A stretch of DNA of 64,000 nt from BOG-908 sp964242115. GTDB taxonomy: Bacteria; Pseudomonadota; Alphaproteobacteria; Acetobacterales; Acetobacteraceae. Positions 1 through 8,276 of this stretch are shown piece after piece; within the stretch, counting starts at the first letter, position 1, and each line of letters begins with the position of its first letter. The notes beneath the pieces are model-generated. The model was not told the DNA's origin. It was given only the letters and a program-made list of their open reading frames with translations, and ran no database searches. The translations under genes and the position numbers were made by a program. The stretch spans positions 1 to 64,000 of the forward strand of contig CAXSZX010000006.1 in the NCBI GenBank assembly GCA_964242115.1. The letters are read 5' to 3'.

Positions 1-1325
1 CGGTGCTGTGCGGCACCGCGTTCAAGAACAAGGGCGTGCAGCCGCTGCTCGACGCGGTGCTGGACTACCTGCCGTCCCCGGTCGACGTGCCCGGAATCAA
101 GGTGGCGGCCGAAGAGGGCGTGGAAGAGCGCATCGACGACGACCGCCGGGTGATCCCGGCCAACCCCACGGCGCCGTTTGCAGGCTTGGCCTTCAAGATC
201 ATCAACGACAAGTACGGCACGCTGACCTTCGTGCGCGTCTACGCCGGCACGCTCAAGCAGGGCGACATGGTGCAGAACACCACCAAGGACCACCGCGAGC
301 GCATCGGTCGGATGTTCCAGATGCACGCCGACAAGCGCGCCGAGATCAAGGAAGTCTCCGCCGGCGACATCGCGGCGTTCGTGGGGCTGAAGGACACCGG
401 CACAGGCGACACGCTGGCGTCGTCCGATGATCCCGTGATTTTGGAGCGCATGGCGTTCCCGGTGCCGGTGATCGACATCAGCGTGGAGCCGAAGACCAAG
501 GACGGCGTGGAAAAGATGACGCTCGGCCTGCAGAAGCTGGCCGGCGAGGACCCCAGCCTGCGGCTGAAGACCGACCAGGAGACTGGCCAGACCATCCTGT
601 CCGGTATGGGCGAGTTGCATTTGGAGATCATCATCGACCGCCTGCGCCGCGAGTACGGCGTGGACGCCAACGTGGGCGCGCCGCAGGTGGCTTACCGCGA
701 GACGATCAGCAAGAGCCACACGCAAACCTACACCCACAAGAAGCAGTCGGGCGGCTCGGGGCAGTACGCCGAGGTGAAGATCGTCTTCGAGCCGCTGGAG
801 CGTAACGCCGGCGTGGAGTTCGAAAACAAGGTAGTCGGCGGCACCGTGCCGAAGGAATACATCCCGGCGGTGGAAAAGGGCATTCGCGTGCAGGCCGATA
901 CCGGCGTGCTCGCCGGGTTCCAGACGGTGGACTTCCGCTACACGCTGATCGACGGCAAGTACCACGACGTCGACTCGTCAGCGCTGGCCTTCGAGATCGC
1001 GTCCAAGGCGTGTTTCCGCGAGGGCATGAAGCTGGCCGGCCCGGTTATCCTCGAGCCGATCATGGACGTGGAGTGCACCACGCCGCAGGACCACGTGGGC
1101 GATGTGGTGGGCGACCTAAACCGCCGCCGCGGCATGATCCAGAACCAGGAGAGCTCGGGCTCGACGGTGATCGTGCGCGCGCACGTGCCGCTGAAGGAGA
1201 TGTTCGGCTACATCTCGCATCTTCGCAGCATGACGAAAGGACGCGCGTCGTTTACCATGCAGTTCCATCATTATGATCCGGTGCCGCGCAACGTGGCGGA
1301 CGAGATCATGGCCAAGAGCGCGTAG
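1..1325 (+). CDS. fusA: Elongation factor G, 3' part (5' end outside window)
   Basis: Translation elongation factor EF-G, the GTPase that moves tRNA and mRNA through the ribosome in the cytoplasm. Only the C-terminal 440 residues are here; the first complete codon is at base 3 and the family is usually about 695 residues, so the GTPase domain lies mostly upstream. Visible parts are domain II (FAGLAFKIINDKYGTLTFVR), the GMGELHLEIIIDRL segment of domain III, the domain IV start (VAYRETI) and domain V (GPVILEPIMDVE, DVVGDLNRRRG). It ends in TAG two bases before repeat HE1. Identification is secure; this is a window-edge partial, not a broken gene. Confidence 0.97.
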   Translation, partial: VLCGTAFKNKGVQPLLDAVLDYLPSPVDVPGIKVAAEEGVEERIDDDRRVIPANPTAPFAGLAFKIINDKYGTLTFVRVYAGTLKQGDMVQNTTKDHRERIGRMFQMHADKRAEIKEVSAGDIAAFVGLKDTGTGDTLASSDDPVILERMAFPVPVIDISVEPKTKDGVEKMTLGLQKLAGEDPSLRLKTDQETGQTILSGMGELHLEIIIDRLRREYGVDANVGAPQVAYRETISKSHTQTYTHKKQSGGSGQYAEVKIVFEPLERNAGVEFENKVVGGTVPKEYIPAVEKGIRVQADTGVLAGFQTVDFRYTLIDGKYHDVDSSALAFEIASKACFREGMKLAGPVILEPIMDVECTTPQDHVGDVVGDLNRRRGMIQNQESSGSTVIVRAHVPLKEMFGYISHLRSMTKGRASFTMQFHHYDPVPRNVADEIMAKSA

Positions 1326-1326
1326 G

Positions 1327-1464
1327 AAGAAAGCAAGCGGTTCTTTTTTGAAAAAAAGAACCAAAAAACTTTTGTTCTTTTTAGGGTAGGTTTATCCGGA
1401 GAGGTCCGCGACAGCGGAGACAAAAGTTTTTTGGTTCTTTTTTTCAAAGAAGAACCGCTTTCTT
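1327..1464. repeat. HE1, full hairpin-armed intergenic repeat
   Basis: Two inverted arms, both with the GGTTC/GAACC hairpin stem, around a core ending CCGCGACAGCGGAGACAAAAG. It fills the whole gap between the fusA stop and the nei start: the base after the repeat is the A of the nei ATG. One of the best-preserved copies. Confidence 0.95.
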
Positions 1465-2313
1465 ATGCCCGAAGGACACACAGTCCACCGCCTGGCGCGC
1501 GCCTTCAACGCGCAGTTCGCCGGCAGGATGGTCGACGCTAGTTCACCACAGGGCCGTTTCGCCGAGGGTGCCGCGCTGTTGGACGGCCACGTGCTGCAGT
1601 CGGCCGAAGCGCAGGGCAAGCAGATGTTCCTGCGCTTTTCCAACGAGCAATGGCTGCGCGTGCATCTCGGCCTGTATGGGATGTGGCGTTTTGCCGGCGA
1701 GGGACTGGACGGGATCGGCCGTAGGCGCCGCAAGGCGGACGCAGAGGAGACCTTTCCGCCTGCGCCGCAAGGTGCGGTCCGGCTGCGCCTGGTGACCGGC
1801 ACCCATGTGGCCGACCTCAGCGGGCCGACCGCGTGCGAGGTGATAACGCCCGCGGAGAAAACCGTGGCCATGGCGCGGTTGGGCGAGGACCCGTTGCGCG
1901 ACGACGCAAATCCGGACAAGGCCTTCGCCAAGCTGCATGCGTCGCGCACGTCGTTGGCGCTGCTGCTGATGCGGCAGGACATCGTAGCCGGGATCGGCAA
2001 CATCTATCGGGCGGAGCTGCTGTTCCGCGCGCGGCTGGAACCGCACAAGCCGGGTCGTGAGCTGACCAGACGTACATGGCAGGCGATGTGGAAAGATCTC
2101 GCCGTGCTGCTGGAAGACGGCGTGAAAACAGGACGGATCGTCACGACCGAGAAGCAGGATCGCAAGCGCAAGACCGGGTCCGTGCGGCGGGACGACGCGA
2201 CTTACGTGTCGCATCGAGCCGGGCGGCCGTGTCGCGTGTGCGGGGAAGCTGTGCTTTCGGAGGTGCTGGGCGGGCGCAAGCTCTACTGGTGTTCTACGTG
2301 TCAGGTGAAGTGA
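1465..2313 (+). CDS. Fpg/Nei family DNA glycosylase (endonuclease VIII-like)
   Basis: Base-excision repair enzyme that removes oxidised bases and cleaves the resulting abasic site. The protein has 282 residues and starts MPEGHTVHR, so processed Pro2 can act as the catalytic amine and Glu3 as the conserved acid. HTVHR rather than LPEVE favours the Nei/Nei2 branch over classical MutM. The C-terminus carries the zinc finger, Cys256-x2-Cys259 and Cys276-x2-Cys279, ending CQVK. The start is fixed because Pro2 must follow Met1; it lies directly at the end of HE1. Substrate preference (Fpg or Nei) cannot be decided from the sequence, so no symbol is given. Confidence 0.93.
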   Translation: MPEGHTVHRLARAFNAQFAGRMVDASSPQGRFAEGAALLDGHVLQSAEAQGKQMFLRFSNEQWLRVHLGLYGMWRFAGEGLDGIGRRRRKADAEETFPPAPQGAVRLRLVTGTHVADLSGPTACEVITPAEKTVAMARLGEDPLRDDANPDKAFAKLHASRTSLALLLMRQDIVAGIGNIYRAELLFRARLEPHKPGRELTRRTWQAMWKDLAVLLEDGVKTGRIVTTEKQDRKRKTGSVRRDDATYVSHRAGRPCRVCGEAVLSEVLGGRKLYWCSTCQVK

Positions 2314-2344
2314 CACCCGCGGGCTGAGGTTGACCAAGTTTAAA

Positions 2345-2506
2345 AGGCAAGCAGTTCTTTTTTGAAAAAAAGAACCAAAAAACTTTTGGTTCCTGGCGTC
2401 CGCGTCTGCTGAAAGGCGCGCGACACTCTTGCACCATGTCGAGGCTGTCGCGGACCGTTCAGCAGACGAGTGGTCTTTTTTTCAAAAAAGAACTGCTTGC
2501 CTTGCC
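2345..2506. repeat. HE2, hairpin-armed repeat between convergent genes
   Basis: Left arm is of the GTTC/GAAC type. The right arm lacks the usual CAAAAGTTTTTT inner part and reads GTGGTC-T7-CAAAAAAGAAC. The core (about 75 bp) carries GCTGTCGCGGACCGTTCAGC. It lies between the 3' ends of the glycosylase and the PNGase A-like gene. Confidence 0.9.
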
Positions 2507-2510
2507 TAGC

Positions 2511-4157
2511 CTAACAGCCCGTCTGCACCTCAGACAGCACGTTCCGTGTCGCCCCCAGCGTCCGCTTGAAGCAAGGCGCGGCCGTGCCCGTGCGTGCAAA
2601 CACCGCCGTCGAGGCCTGTCCGTTGTTGCCGGTAATCTGGAAGCCGGAGTTGAAGAACAGCGTGTCCGTAGACTGGATCGCGTTCGTGGTCGCGGTTTGC
2701 GCGGAGGGAAGCCCGTCGGCTTCCTGCAGCAGCGTGTCCAGGAATTGTTGATCCGCCGTGGTGGTCTGGGCGAAATAGCCTTTCAGCGCGGGCACAACGC
2801 TGTAGTCGATGCTGAGCGGATAGGTCAGCTGCTCGGTAATCTTGGTGGTGCCTGACGGGCCGCTCGCGGTGCTGGTGATTACGGTGGTGGTGGTCTGGCG
2901 CGTGCGCTGGATTTCCTTCGTGGCAGACACGTTGAACCGTTGGTCGCTGACGAAGGCGGTGGTCTGCATCAGCGTGTTGGTGGTGGTGCCGGCCGAGCCG
3001 GTGACGGTGCCGCTGATGGTGAAGTCGTGCGTGCTGGTGATGTTCACGTTGCCGACGCTGGCGCCGTTCGTGGTGGTGATGTTCTGCGCGACGTTCGGGT
3101 TGGCCGGACGCAGCGTGTTGCGGGTGACGGCGCCGGTCACGCTCGTCGCGTTGTGGTCGAGGAACAGGCGCAGCGCGCCGGTGGCCAGGAAGTAGCCGTT
3201 CGCGTTGTACACCGAGGCAGCGACGGTGTGCGTCGCACCGTTGCTGAGCGGGCCTGCGAACGGCGAGAGGTCTGCGTGGAACGGCGTGAAGTTGAACGTC
3301 TGCACGCCGGGGATCGGCTGCCACAGATAGGGGTCGATGCCGCCGGTGAAGATCCACGGGAAGATCGGCGCGACGCCGGCGGGCGTGCCGTCCACGCTGA
3401 TCTCGCCTTCGCGGAACGAGGTGTTGCCGCAGGTTTCCAGCTCAGCCGCCACTGCGCTGGGCGCACACAGGTACCAGAACTCGTCGCCGATCTGGGCTTG
3501 CAGGTAGAGGTCCAGCGTCGCGCGTAAGATGTTGGTGGGCAGCGTGCCGGTCAGCACCGCCTGGTCGGTGCCGGTGTTGAGCGTGGCGGTGCCACCGCCG
3601 GTGGGCAGCGGCAGCACCAAATCGGCGGTGACCGGCGCGGGTGCAGTAGCGGTTGCGGGATAAAAGGAGAGCGTGGCGCTGAGGAACACCAGGCTGGGGT
3701 AAACCGCACTGTTGTAGTTGTTGACGAACGCGTAGCCAGTCTGCGCCGCTTCGAACAAGGCAGTGTAGTCGGTCACGTCGCGCTCGAACGTCCAGCTCGG
3801 GGCCAGCGTGGCGCGCGGCTCGGCGGTGGTGCCGTACCAGAGCGGCACGCCGCCCATGAACAGCATGCCGGTGCGGTCAAACTGCACGCCTTTCTGCACG
3901 GACAGGCTCATCGTCAGCACTACACGCGCCCAAGGGCCGGGGCAGCCGGCGGGCGGGGTGAAGCTGAACGGCGCGTTGGTTGCGTTGAAGGATGCCTTGC
4001 TCAGCAGGCTGACGACGCAGGGTGTCTCGTTCGGGTGCGGCACCGGCGGCTCGATCACCGCCTCGTTGCCGGAGCCGACCACCAACGGGCCGGCAATGGC
4101 GTGCTGCGCGCAAAGGCACAGGGCAGCGGCGCCAAGCATTTTGCTGCGCACGGACAT
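2511..4157 (-). CDS. Secreted PNGase A-like protein (peptide-N4-asparagine amidase A family)
   Basis: The 548-residue protein resembles plant and fungal PNGase A (PF12222), which releases N-glycans from glycopeptides, including core alpha-1,3-fucosylated plant glycans. Family-like segments are GVQFDRTGMLFMGGVPLWYG, TTAEPRATLAPSWTFERDVT near residue 130, and FPWIFTGGIDPYLWQPIPG mid-protein. A signal peptide (MLGAAALCLCAQHAIAG) predicts export. The start is ATG at 4157 with AAGGGG upstream; longer readings only add residues encoded by HE3. The activity is inferred from homology. The gene lies alone between HE2 and HE3 with no glycan-uptake genes nearby. Confidence 0.85.
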   Translation of the reverse strand: MSVRSKMLGAAALCLCAQHAIAGPLVVGSGNEAVIEPPVPHPNETPCVVSLLSKASFNATNAPFSFTPPAGCPGPWARVVLTMSLSVQKGVQFDRTGMLFMGGVPLWYGTTAEPRATLAPSWTFERDVTDYTALFEAAQTGYAFVNNYNSAVYPSLVFLSATLSFYPATATAPAPVTADLVLPLPTGGGTATLNTGTDQAVLTGTLPTNILRATLDLYLQAQIGDEFWYLCAPSAVAAELETCGNTSFREGEISVDGTPAGVAPIFPWIFTGGIDPYLWQPIPGVQTFNFTPFHADLSPFAGPLSNGATHTVAASVYNANGYFLATGALRLFLDHNATSVTGAVTRNTLRPANPNVAQNITTTNGASVGNVNITSTHDFTISGTVTGSAGTTTNTLMQTTAFVSDQRFNVSATKEIQRTRQTTTTVITSTASGPSGTTKITEQLTYPLSIDYSVVPALKGYFAQTTTADQQFLDTLLQEADGLPSAQTATTNAIQSTDTLFFNSGFQITGNNGQASTAVFARTGTAAPCFKRTLGATRNVLSEVQTGC

Positions 4158-4243
4158 CAGAAAACCCCTTCGATCACGGAAGCGGGAGGTTTCTGCGGTG
4201 GGGCAGGGTTCGTCAATCGTGGGCGCCGTGCAACTTTTCGCTA

Positions 4244-4380
4244 GCAAGAAAGCAAGCGCTTCTTTTTCGAGAAAAAGAAGCAAAAAGCTTTTGTCGCGGC
4301 TTTCGCGGACTCTCCTCAAACGAGTGCCCAAGAGAGCAAAGTTTTTTGGTTCTTTTTTTCAAAAAAGAACCGCTTGCTTG
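4244..4380. repeat. HE3, hairpin-armed repeat containing the glpK stop
   Basis: Left arm is CTTC/GAAG type (with a CGAG turn) and right arm is GGTTC/GAACC type. The right arm supplies the last codons (KQAVLF) and the TGA of glpK, which is transcribed from the minus strand. Confidence 0.94.
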
Positions 4381-5861
4381 CTGTCTTCGAAAGACTTCGC
4401 AACCGCCTTGCGCCAGCCCGTTAGCAACCGCGCCCTATCCGCGCCTGCCATCGTGCTCGACCAGCTACGGTCCGCCTGCCAATGGCCACGCAGCTCGTCG
4501 GTGCCCGACCAGAATCCGGTCGCCAGCCCGGCCGCGTAGGCGGCGCCCAGCGCGGTGGTTTCCGTCACCGCGGGACGGATTACCTGCGCGTCCAGGATGT
4601 CGGACTGGAACTGCATCAACGGTTCGCTGCGCACCATGCCGCCGTCCACGCGCAATTGAGCCAGTGGTATGCCGGAGTCTGCCGCCATCGCCTGCACCAC
4701 GTCGTACGTCTGGTAGGCGGCCGCCTCCAGCGCCGCGCGGCAGATGTGTGCGCGGTTGGCGTAGCGCGTCAGGCCGCAGATGACGCCGCGTGCGTCTTCC
4801 CGCCAATAAGGTGCGTACAGGCCGGAGAACGCCGGCACGATGTAGACGCCGCCGGTGTCGGCCACGCTGGCGGCGAGGCTGTCGGCTTCGGCGGCGTTGC
4901 GGATGATGCCGAGGTTGTCGCGCAGCCACTGCAGCAGCGCGCCGGTCACCGCGATGGAGCCTTCCAGCGCGTACGCGGCCGGCGCGTCGCCCAGCTTGTA
5001 GGCGACGGTGGTGATCAGGCCGGAACGGGAGGCAACCGGCTGCATGCCGGTGTTGAGCAACAGGAAGTTGCCTGTGCCATACGTGTTCTTCGCCTCGCCC
5101 GGCGCGAAGCACACCTGGCCGACGAGGGCCGCCTGCTGGTCGCCGATCAGCGAGGCGACCGGCACGTCGCGCAGTTCATCGCCGCGGGCGACGGTGCCGA
5201 CCAGCCCTGACGACGCAACGATGCGCGGCAGGCAGGCGCGCGGGATGCGGAAAGCGTCCAGCATGGCCGGCGCCCAGTCCAGGGTGGCGAGGTCCATCAA
5301 CTGGGTGCGGCTGGCGTTGGTGACGTCGGTGGCGTGCTGGCCGCAGAGGTTCCACGCGAGCCAGGTGTCGATGGTGCCGAACAGCGCGTCGCCGGCCTCG
5401 GCCATCGCGCGCGCGTCCGGCACGGTGTCGAGCAGCCACTGCAGCTTCAGGCCGGAAAAGTAACTGGCCAGCGGCAGGCCAGTATGTGCCGCGAAGCGCT
5501 GCTTGCCGCCGTCCGCGCTGTACTCGGCAACCAGCCGGTCCGTGCGGGTGTCCTGCCACACCAGCGCACGGTGCAGCGGGCGGCCTGTGCGGCGGTCCCA
5601 CAATACGGTGGTCTCGCGCTGGTTGGTGATGCCGACGGCGTGCAAGTCGGCAGCCCCGATGCCGGCGCGGATCAGCGCTTCGGCGGCAGTCTCGCGCACG
5701 TTGCGGAAGATCTCGTCGGCATCGTGCTCGATCCAGCCGGGGCGCGGCGTATGCTGCGCGTGCTCCTTCTGCGCGATGGAGACGACCCGGCCAGCGCGGT
5801 CGAACACGATGAAGCGGCTGCTGGTGGTGCCCTGGTCGATGGCGCCGATGAAGTCTCTCAT
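4359..5861 (-). CDS. glpK: Glycerol kinase
   Basis: Phosphorylates glycerol with ATP to sn-glycerol 3-phosphate, the first step of glycerol use in the cytoplasm. The protein has 500 residues, normal for the FGGY family. The N-terminal phosphate loop is AIDQGTTSSRFIVFD at about residues 7-21, and the C-terminal domain has RVDGGMVRSEPLMQFQSDIL. The ATG at 5861 has GGGGA upstream. The last six residues (KQAVLF) and the stop are encoded by HE3, so the original C-terminus was probably replaced or extended. It pairs functionally with glpD upstream, but three repeat copies or half-copies lie between the genes, so co-transcription is doubtful. Confidence 0.96.
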   Translation of the reverse strand: MRDFIGAIDQGTTSSRFIVFDRAGRVVSIAQKEHAQHTPRPGWIEHDADEIFRNVRETAAEALIRAGIGAADLHAVGITNQRETTVLWDRRTGRPLHRALVWQDTRTDRLVAEYSADGGKQRFAAHTGLPLASYFSGLKLQWLLDTVPDARAMAEAGDALFGTIDTWLAWNLCGQHATDVTNASRTQLMDLATLDWAPAMLDAFRIPRACLPRIVASSGLVGTVARGDELRDVPVASLIGDQQAALVGQVCFAPGEAKNTYGTGNFLLLNTGMQPVASRSGLITTVAYKLGDAPAAYALEGSIAVTGALLQWLRDNLGIIRNAAEADSLAASVADTGGVYIVPAFSGLYAPYWREDARGVICGLTRYANRAHICRAALEAAAYQTYDVVQAMAADSGIPLAQLRVDGGMVRSEPLMQFQSDILDAQVIRPAVTETTALGAAYAAGLATGFWSGTDELRGHWQADRSWSSTMAGADRARLLTGWRKAVAKSFEDSKQAVLF

Positions 5862-5887
5862 GGTTTCCCCACGAAATCAGACGCAGT

Positions 5888-5940
5888 AGGCAAGAAAAGG
5901 CCTTCTTTTTTGAAAAACAGAAGCAAAAAACTTTTGTTCC
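5888..5940. repeat. HE4, solitary left half-arm
   Basis: AGGCAAGAAAAGGCCTTC-T6-G-A5 followed by GAAGCAAAAAACTTTTGTTCC, with one C inside the A run. No matching right arm follows within the usual 160 bp. It lies 27 bp upstream of the glpK start. Confidence 0.85.
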
Positions 5941-6065
5941 TGGCGCTCGTTCGGGCGGCTCGATGCACCTGACTGTGGGTGCGGCTAGAAGGCGAAACTT
6001 GTTCAGACTACCGCAATCTCCTCTAGTCCAAATGATAATTAATGCCGTTGACGGTAACTCCTGGT

Positions 6066-6226
6066 AGAAAGCAAGCAGTCCTTTTTTGAAAAAAAAGGAC
6101 CAAAAACCTTTTGTTCTTCCGCATTTGCAGTGTCCGGGTCTCTCCGGGCAAACACGCGCGCTGAAAATGCGCAGGAAGCAAAAGTTTTTTGCTTCTTTTT
6201 TCAAAAAAGAAGGCCTTGCTTGCTTC
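6066..6226. repeat. HE5, full repeat with rare GTCC/GGAC stem
   Basis: The left hairpin stem is GTCC/GGAC, a compensated variant seen only here, while the right arm is CTTC/GAAG type. The core lacks the usual GCTGTCGCGG. This copy gives useful covariation evidence for the hairpin. Confidence 0.9.
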
Positions 6227-6520
6227 CTCGGGGGTTACTCTCCCGCCTTTCATGGTCTGCACATGCTTGCCCGGTTCGTGTTACCGCCCATCCCAGTCGT
6301 GGAATCATTGCGAGCTGGCTAAAGCGTTATCCGCTCTCGGCGTGCTTACATCAAATCGACAAGTTGGCTGCCGGCGTTAGCATAAGTCGGACGTAAAGCG
6401 TTGTGTCTGGACAAGGCGGTTCTGAATAACACCTCAGTCCGGCGATGAACGGCAATGCCCGCCGTTTTCAACAAAGCAACATTCGCCCATGCGGTCGCTA
6501 AGGCTCAACAGCGCGCGCCC

Positions 6521-6570
6521 AAGGAAACAAAAGTTTTTTGGTTCTTTTTTTTAAAAAAGAACCGCTTGCC
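6521..6570. repeat. HE6, solitary right half-arm at the glpD 3' end
   Basis: AAGGAAACAAAAGTTTTTTGG followed by the GTTC hairpin and GCTTGCC, eight bases from the glpD stop. The bases before it (CAGCGCGCGCCC) match the core end of other copies such as HE23, so it is the right half of an element whose left part is missing or displaced. Confidence 0.88.
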
Positions 6571-6577
6571 TAGCTGT

Positions 6578-8092
6578 TCAGCAATCGAGATGTTTCGCGC
6601 CTTCGACAAAAGCCGCGCCCATCATCTCCGCCAGCCGCGCCGCGGTGCCGTGCGGTGCGTGCAGGCCGAGTTTGGAACGACGCCACAGCACGTCTTCCGG
6701 CGTGCAAGCGAATTCATGTGCCCGAAGGTAGTCCACCTCGGCACGCGTCAGACCGCCGCCGGCATCCTCGCCGAGGTCTGCCAGCGATCGCGCGTCGCCC
6801 AGCAGGGTTACCGCGCGCGTGCCGTAGGCGCGGGCCAGGCGCCTGGCCATCGCTGGCGGCAGGAACGGGTAGTCCGCCGAGAGGTCGGCCAGGAAGCGGT
6901 CGAAGTCGCCGTTCGGAAGGTCGCCGCCGGGCAGGGGTTGCGCCGCGGTCCAGCTCTCGCCGGGCACGCCGAGCTTGGCCAGCGCCGCCTCTGCCAGCCG
7001 GCGGTAGGTGGTGATCTTGCCGCCGAAGACGGAGAGCACCGGCGCCTCGCCGGCGGGCGCGTCCAGTTCCAGGACGTAGTCGCGGGTGACGGCGGACGCG
7101 CTCTGGGCGCCGTCGTCATGCAGCGGGCGCACGCCGGAGTAGCTCCACACCACGTCGGCGGGCGTGGGCGCGCGGGTCAGCCAGCGGCCGGCGGCCTCGC
7201 AAAGATAGGCGGTCTCGTCCGCGGAGATGGCGACCTCGCCGGCGTCGCCGGTCCAGGGCATGTCGGTGGTGCCGATCAGCGAGAACTTGCCCTCGTAGGG
7301 GATGACGAACACCACCCGCTTGTCCGGGTTCTGCAGCAGGTAGGCGTGCTCGCCCTCGTACAGCCGGGGCACCACGATGTGGCTGCCTTTTACCAAGCGG
7401 GTGCGCGCGCCGCTGTTCCGCCCCAGCGCGCCGCCCAGCACGTCGGACACCCACGGCCCGGCCGCGTTGACCACCATGCGGGCGGTGACGTTTTGCACCT
7501 CGTTGCTGGCGCGTTCCTGCAGCACGGCATGCCAGGCGCCGTCCTGCCGCCGGGCGGAGACCAGTCGGGTACGGGTGCGTATGTCGGCCCCGTGCGCGGC
7601 CGCGTCCGCCGCGTTCAGCACCACCAGCCGGCTGTCCTCCACCCAGCAATCCGAGTAGGCGAAACCGCGCACCGCCTCCGGGCGCAGGCCAGCGCCCAGG
7701 CCCGCGCCATGGCCGGGGCCGTCGAACCGCACGGGTTTGGAGCCGGGCAGCGACATGCGGCCGCCGATGTGGTCGTAGAGGAACAGGCCCAGCCGGATCA
7801 GCCAGGCCGGGCGCATGCCGGCGGCCATCGGCAGCACGAAGCGCATCGGCCAGATGATGTGCGGGGCGATGGCGAGCAGGCGTTCGCGCTCGCCCAGCGC
7901 CTCGCGCACCAGGCGGAACTCGTAGTGTTCGAGGTAGCGTAAGCCCCCATGGATCAGCTTGGTGCTGGCGGCACTGGTGTGGCTGGCCAGGTCGTCCTGT
8001 TCGACGAGGCAGACGGAGAGGTTGCGGCCGGCGGCGTCGCGCGCGATGCCGGCGCCGTTGATGCCGCCGCCTATGACGAGAAGGTCGAACAT
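6578..8092 (-). CDS. glpD: Glycerol-3-phosphate dehydrogenase, aerobic, FAD-dependent
   Basis: Oxidises sn-glycerol 3-phosphate to dihydroxyacetone phosphate and passes electrons to the membrane quinone pool. The protein has 504 residues, the usual GlpD size. The FAD-binding Rossmann motif LLVIGGGINGAGIARDAAGR lies at residues 4-23, followed by STKLIHGGLRYLE. The ATG at 8092 (MFDLLVIGGG) is chosen because the FAD motif must be near the N-terminus; the frame continues upstream only through HE7. With glpK it forms the glycerol pathway. No glpR or glpF is seen in the window. Confidence 0.96.
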   Translation of the reverse strand: MFDLLVIGGGINGAGIARDAAGRNLSVCLVEQDDLASHTSAASTKLIHGGLRYLEHYEFRLVREALGERERLLAIAPHIIWPMRFVLPMAAGMRPAWLIRLGLFLYDHIGGRMSLPGSKPVRFDGPGHGAGLGAGLRPEAVRGFAYSDCWVEDSRLVVLNAADAAAHGADIRTRTRLVSARRQDGAWHAVLQERASNEVQNVTARMVVNAAGPWVSDVLGGALGRNSGARTRLVKGSHIVVPRLYEGEHAYLLQNPDKRVVFVIPYEGKFSLIGTTDMPWTGDAGEVAISADETAYLCEAAGRWLTRAPTPADVVWSYSGVRPLHDDGAQSASAVTRDYVLELDAPAGEAPVLSVFGGKITTYRRLAEAALAKLGVPGESWTAAQPLPGGDLPNGDFDRFLADLSADYPFLPPAMARRLARAYGTRAVTLLGDARSLADLGEDAGGGLTRAEVDYLRAHEFACTPEDVLWRRSKLGLHAPHGTAARLAEMMGAAFVEGAKHLDC

Positions 8093-8096
8093 GAAG

Positions 8097-8229
8097 GGAA
8101 GGAAGGCCTTCTTTTTTGGGAAAAAAGAAGCAAAAAACTTTTGACTCCGCTGTAGCGCGCTCGCCGGAGAGTCCTCGACTGGGAGCAAAAGTGTTTTGGT
8201 TCTTTTTTTCAAAAAAGAACCGCTTGCCC
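8097..8229. repeat. HE7, full hairpin-armed repeat
   Basis: Left arm is CTTC/GAAG and right arm GGTTC/GAACC. The core has CCGCTGTAGCGCGC (one base off the usual). It separates divergent glpD (starts 5 bp to the left) and the DAHP synthase gene (starts 48 bp to the right), so promoters for both would have to lie in or next to it. Confidence 0.94.
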
Positions 8230-8276
8230 ACGCCTCAGGCCGATCGTAGCAACCGGCCACAGCCAGGACCACCGCA

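Larger units (their letters stand above)
5862..6577. other. 716-bp glpK-glpD spacer with nested repeats, no gene seen
   Basis: The spacer holds a solitary left arm (HE4), a complete element (HE5) and a solitary right arm (HE6), in an order that would fit one element opened by later insertion. The remaining unique sequence (about 5945-6060 and 6230-6500) has no convincing reading frame on either strand. No promoter or terminator can be named with confidence. Confidence 0.6.

Noticed and set aside
4158..4331. N-terminal extension of the PNGase A-like protein (and similar KSFLLLF or KKRTKK extensions of other genes)
   Set aside because: These residues are translations of HE repeats, which happen to lack stops in several frames; internal ATG codons with ribosome binding sites and signal peptides or cofactor motifs mark the true starts.
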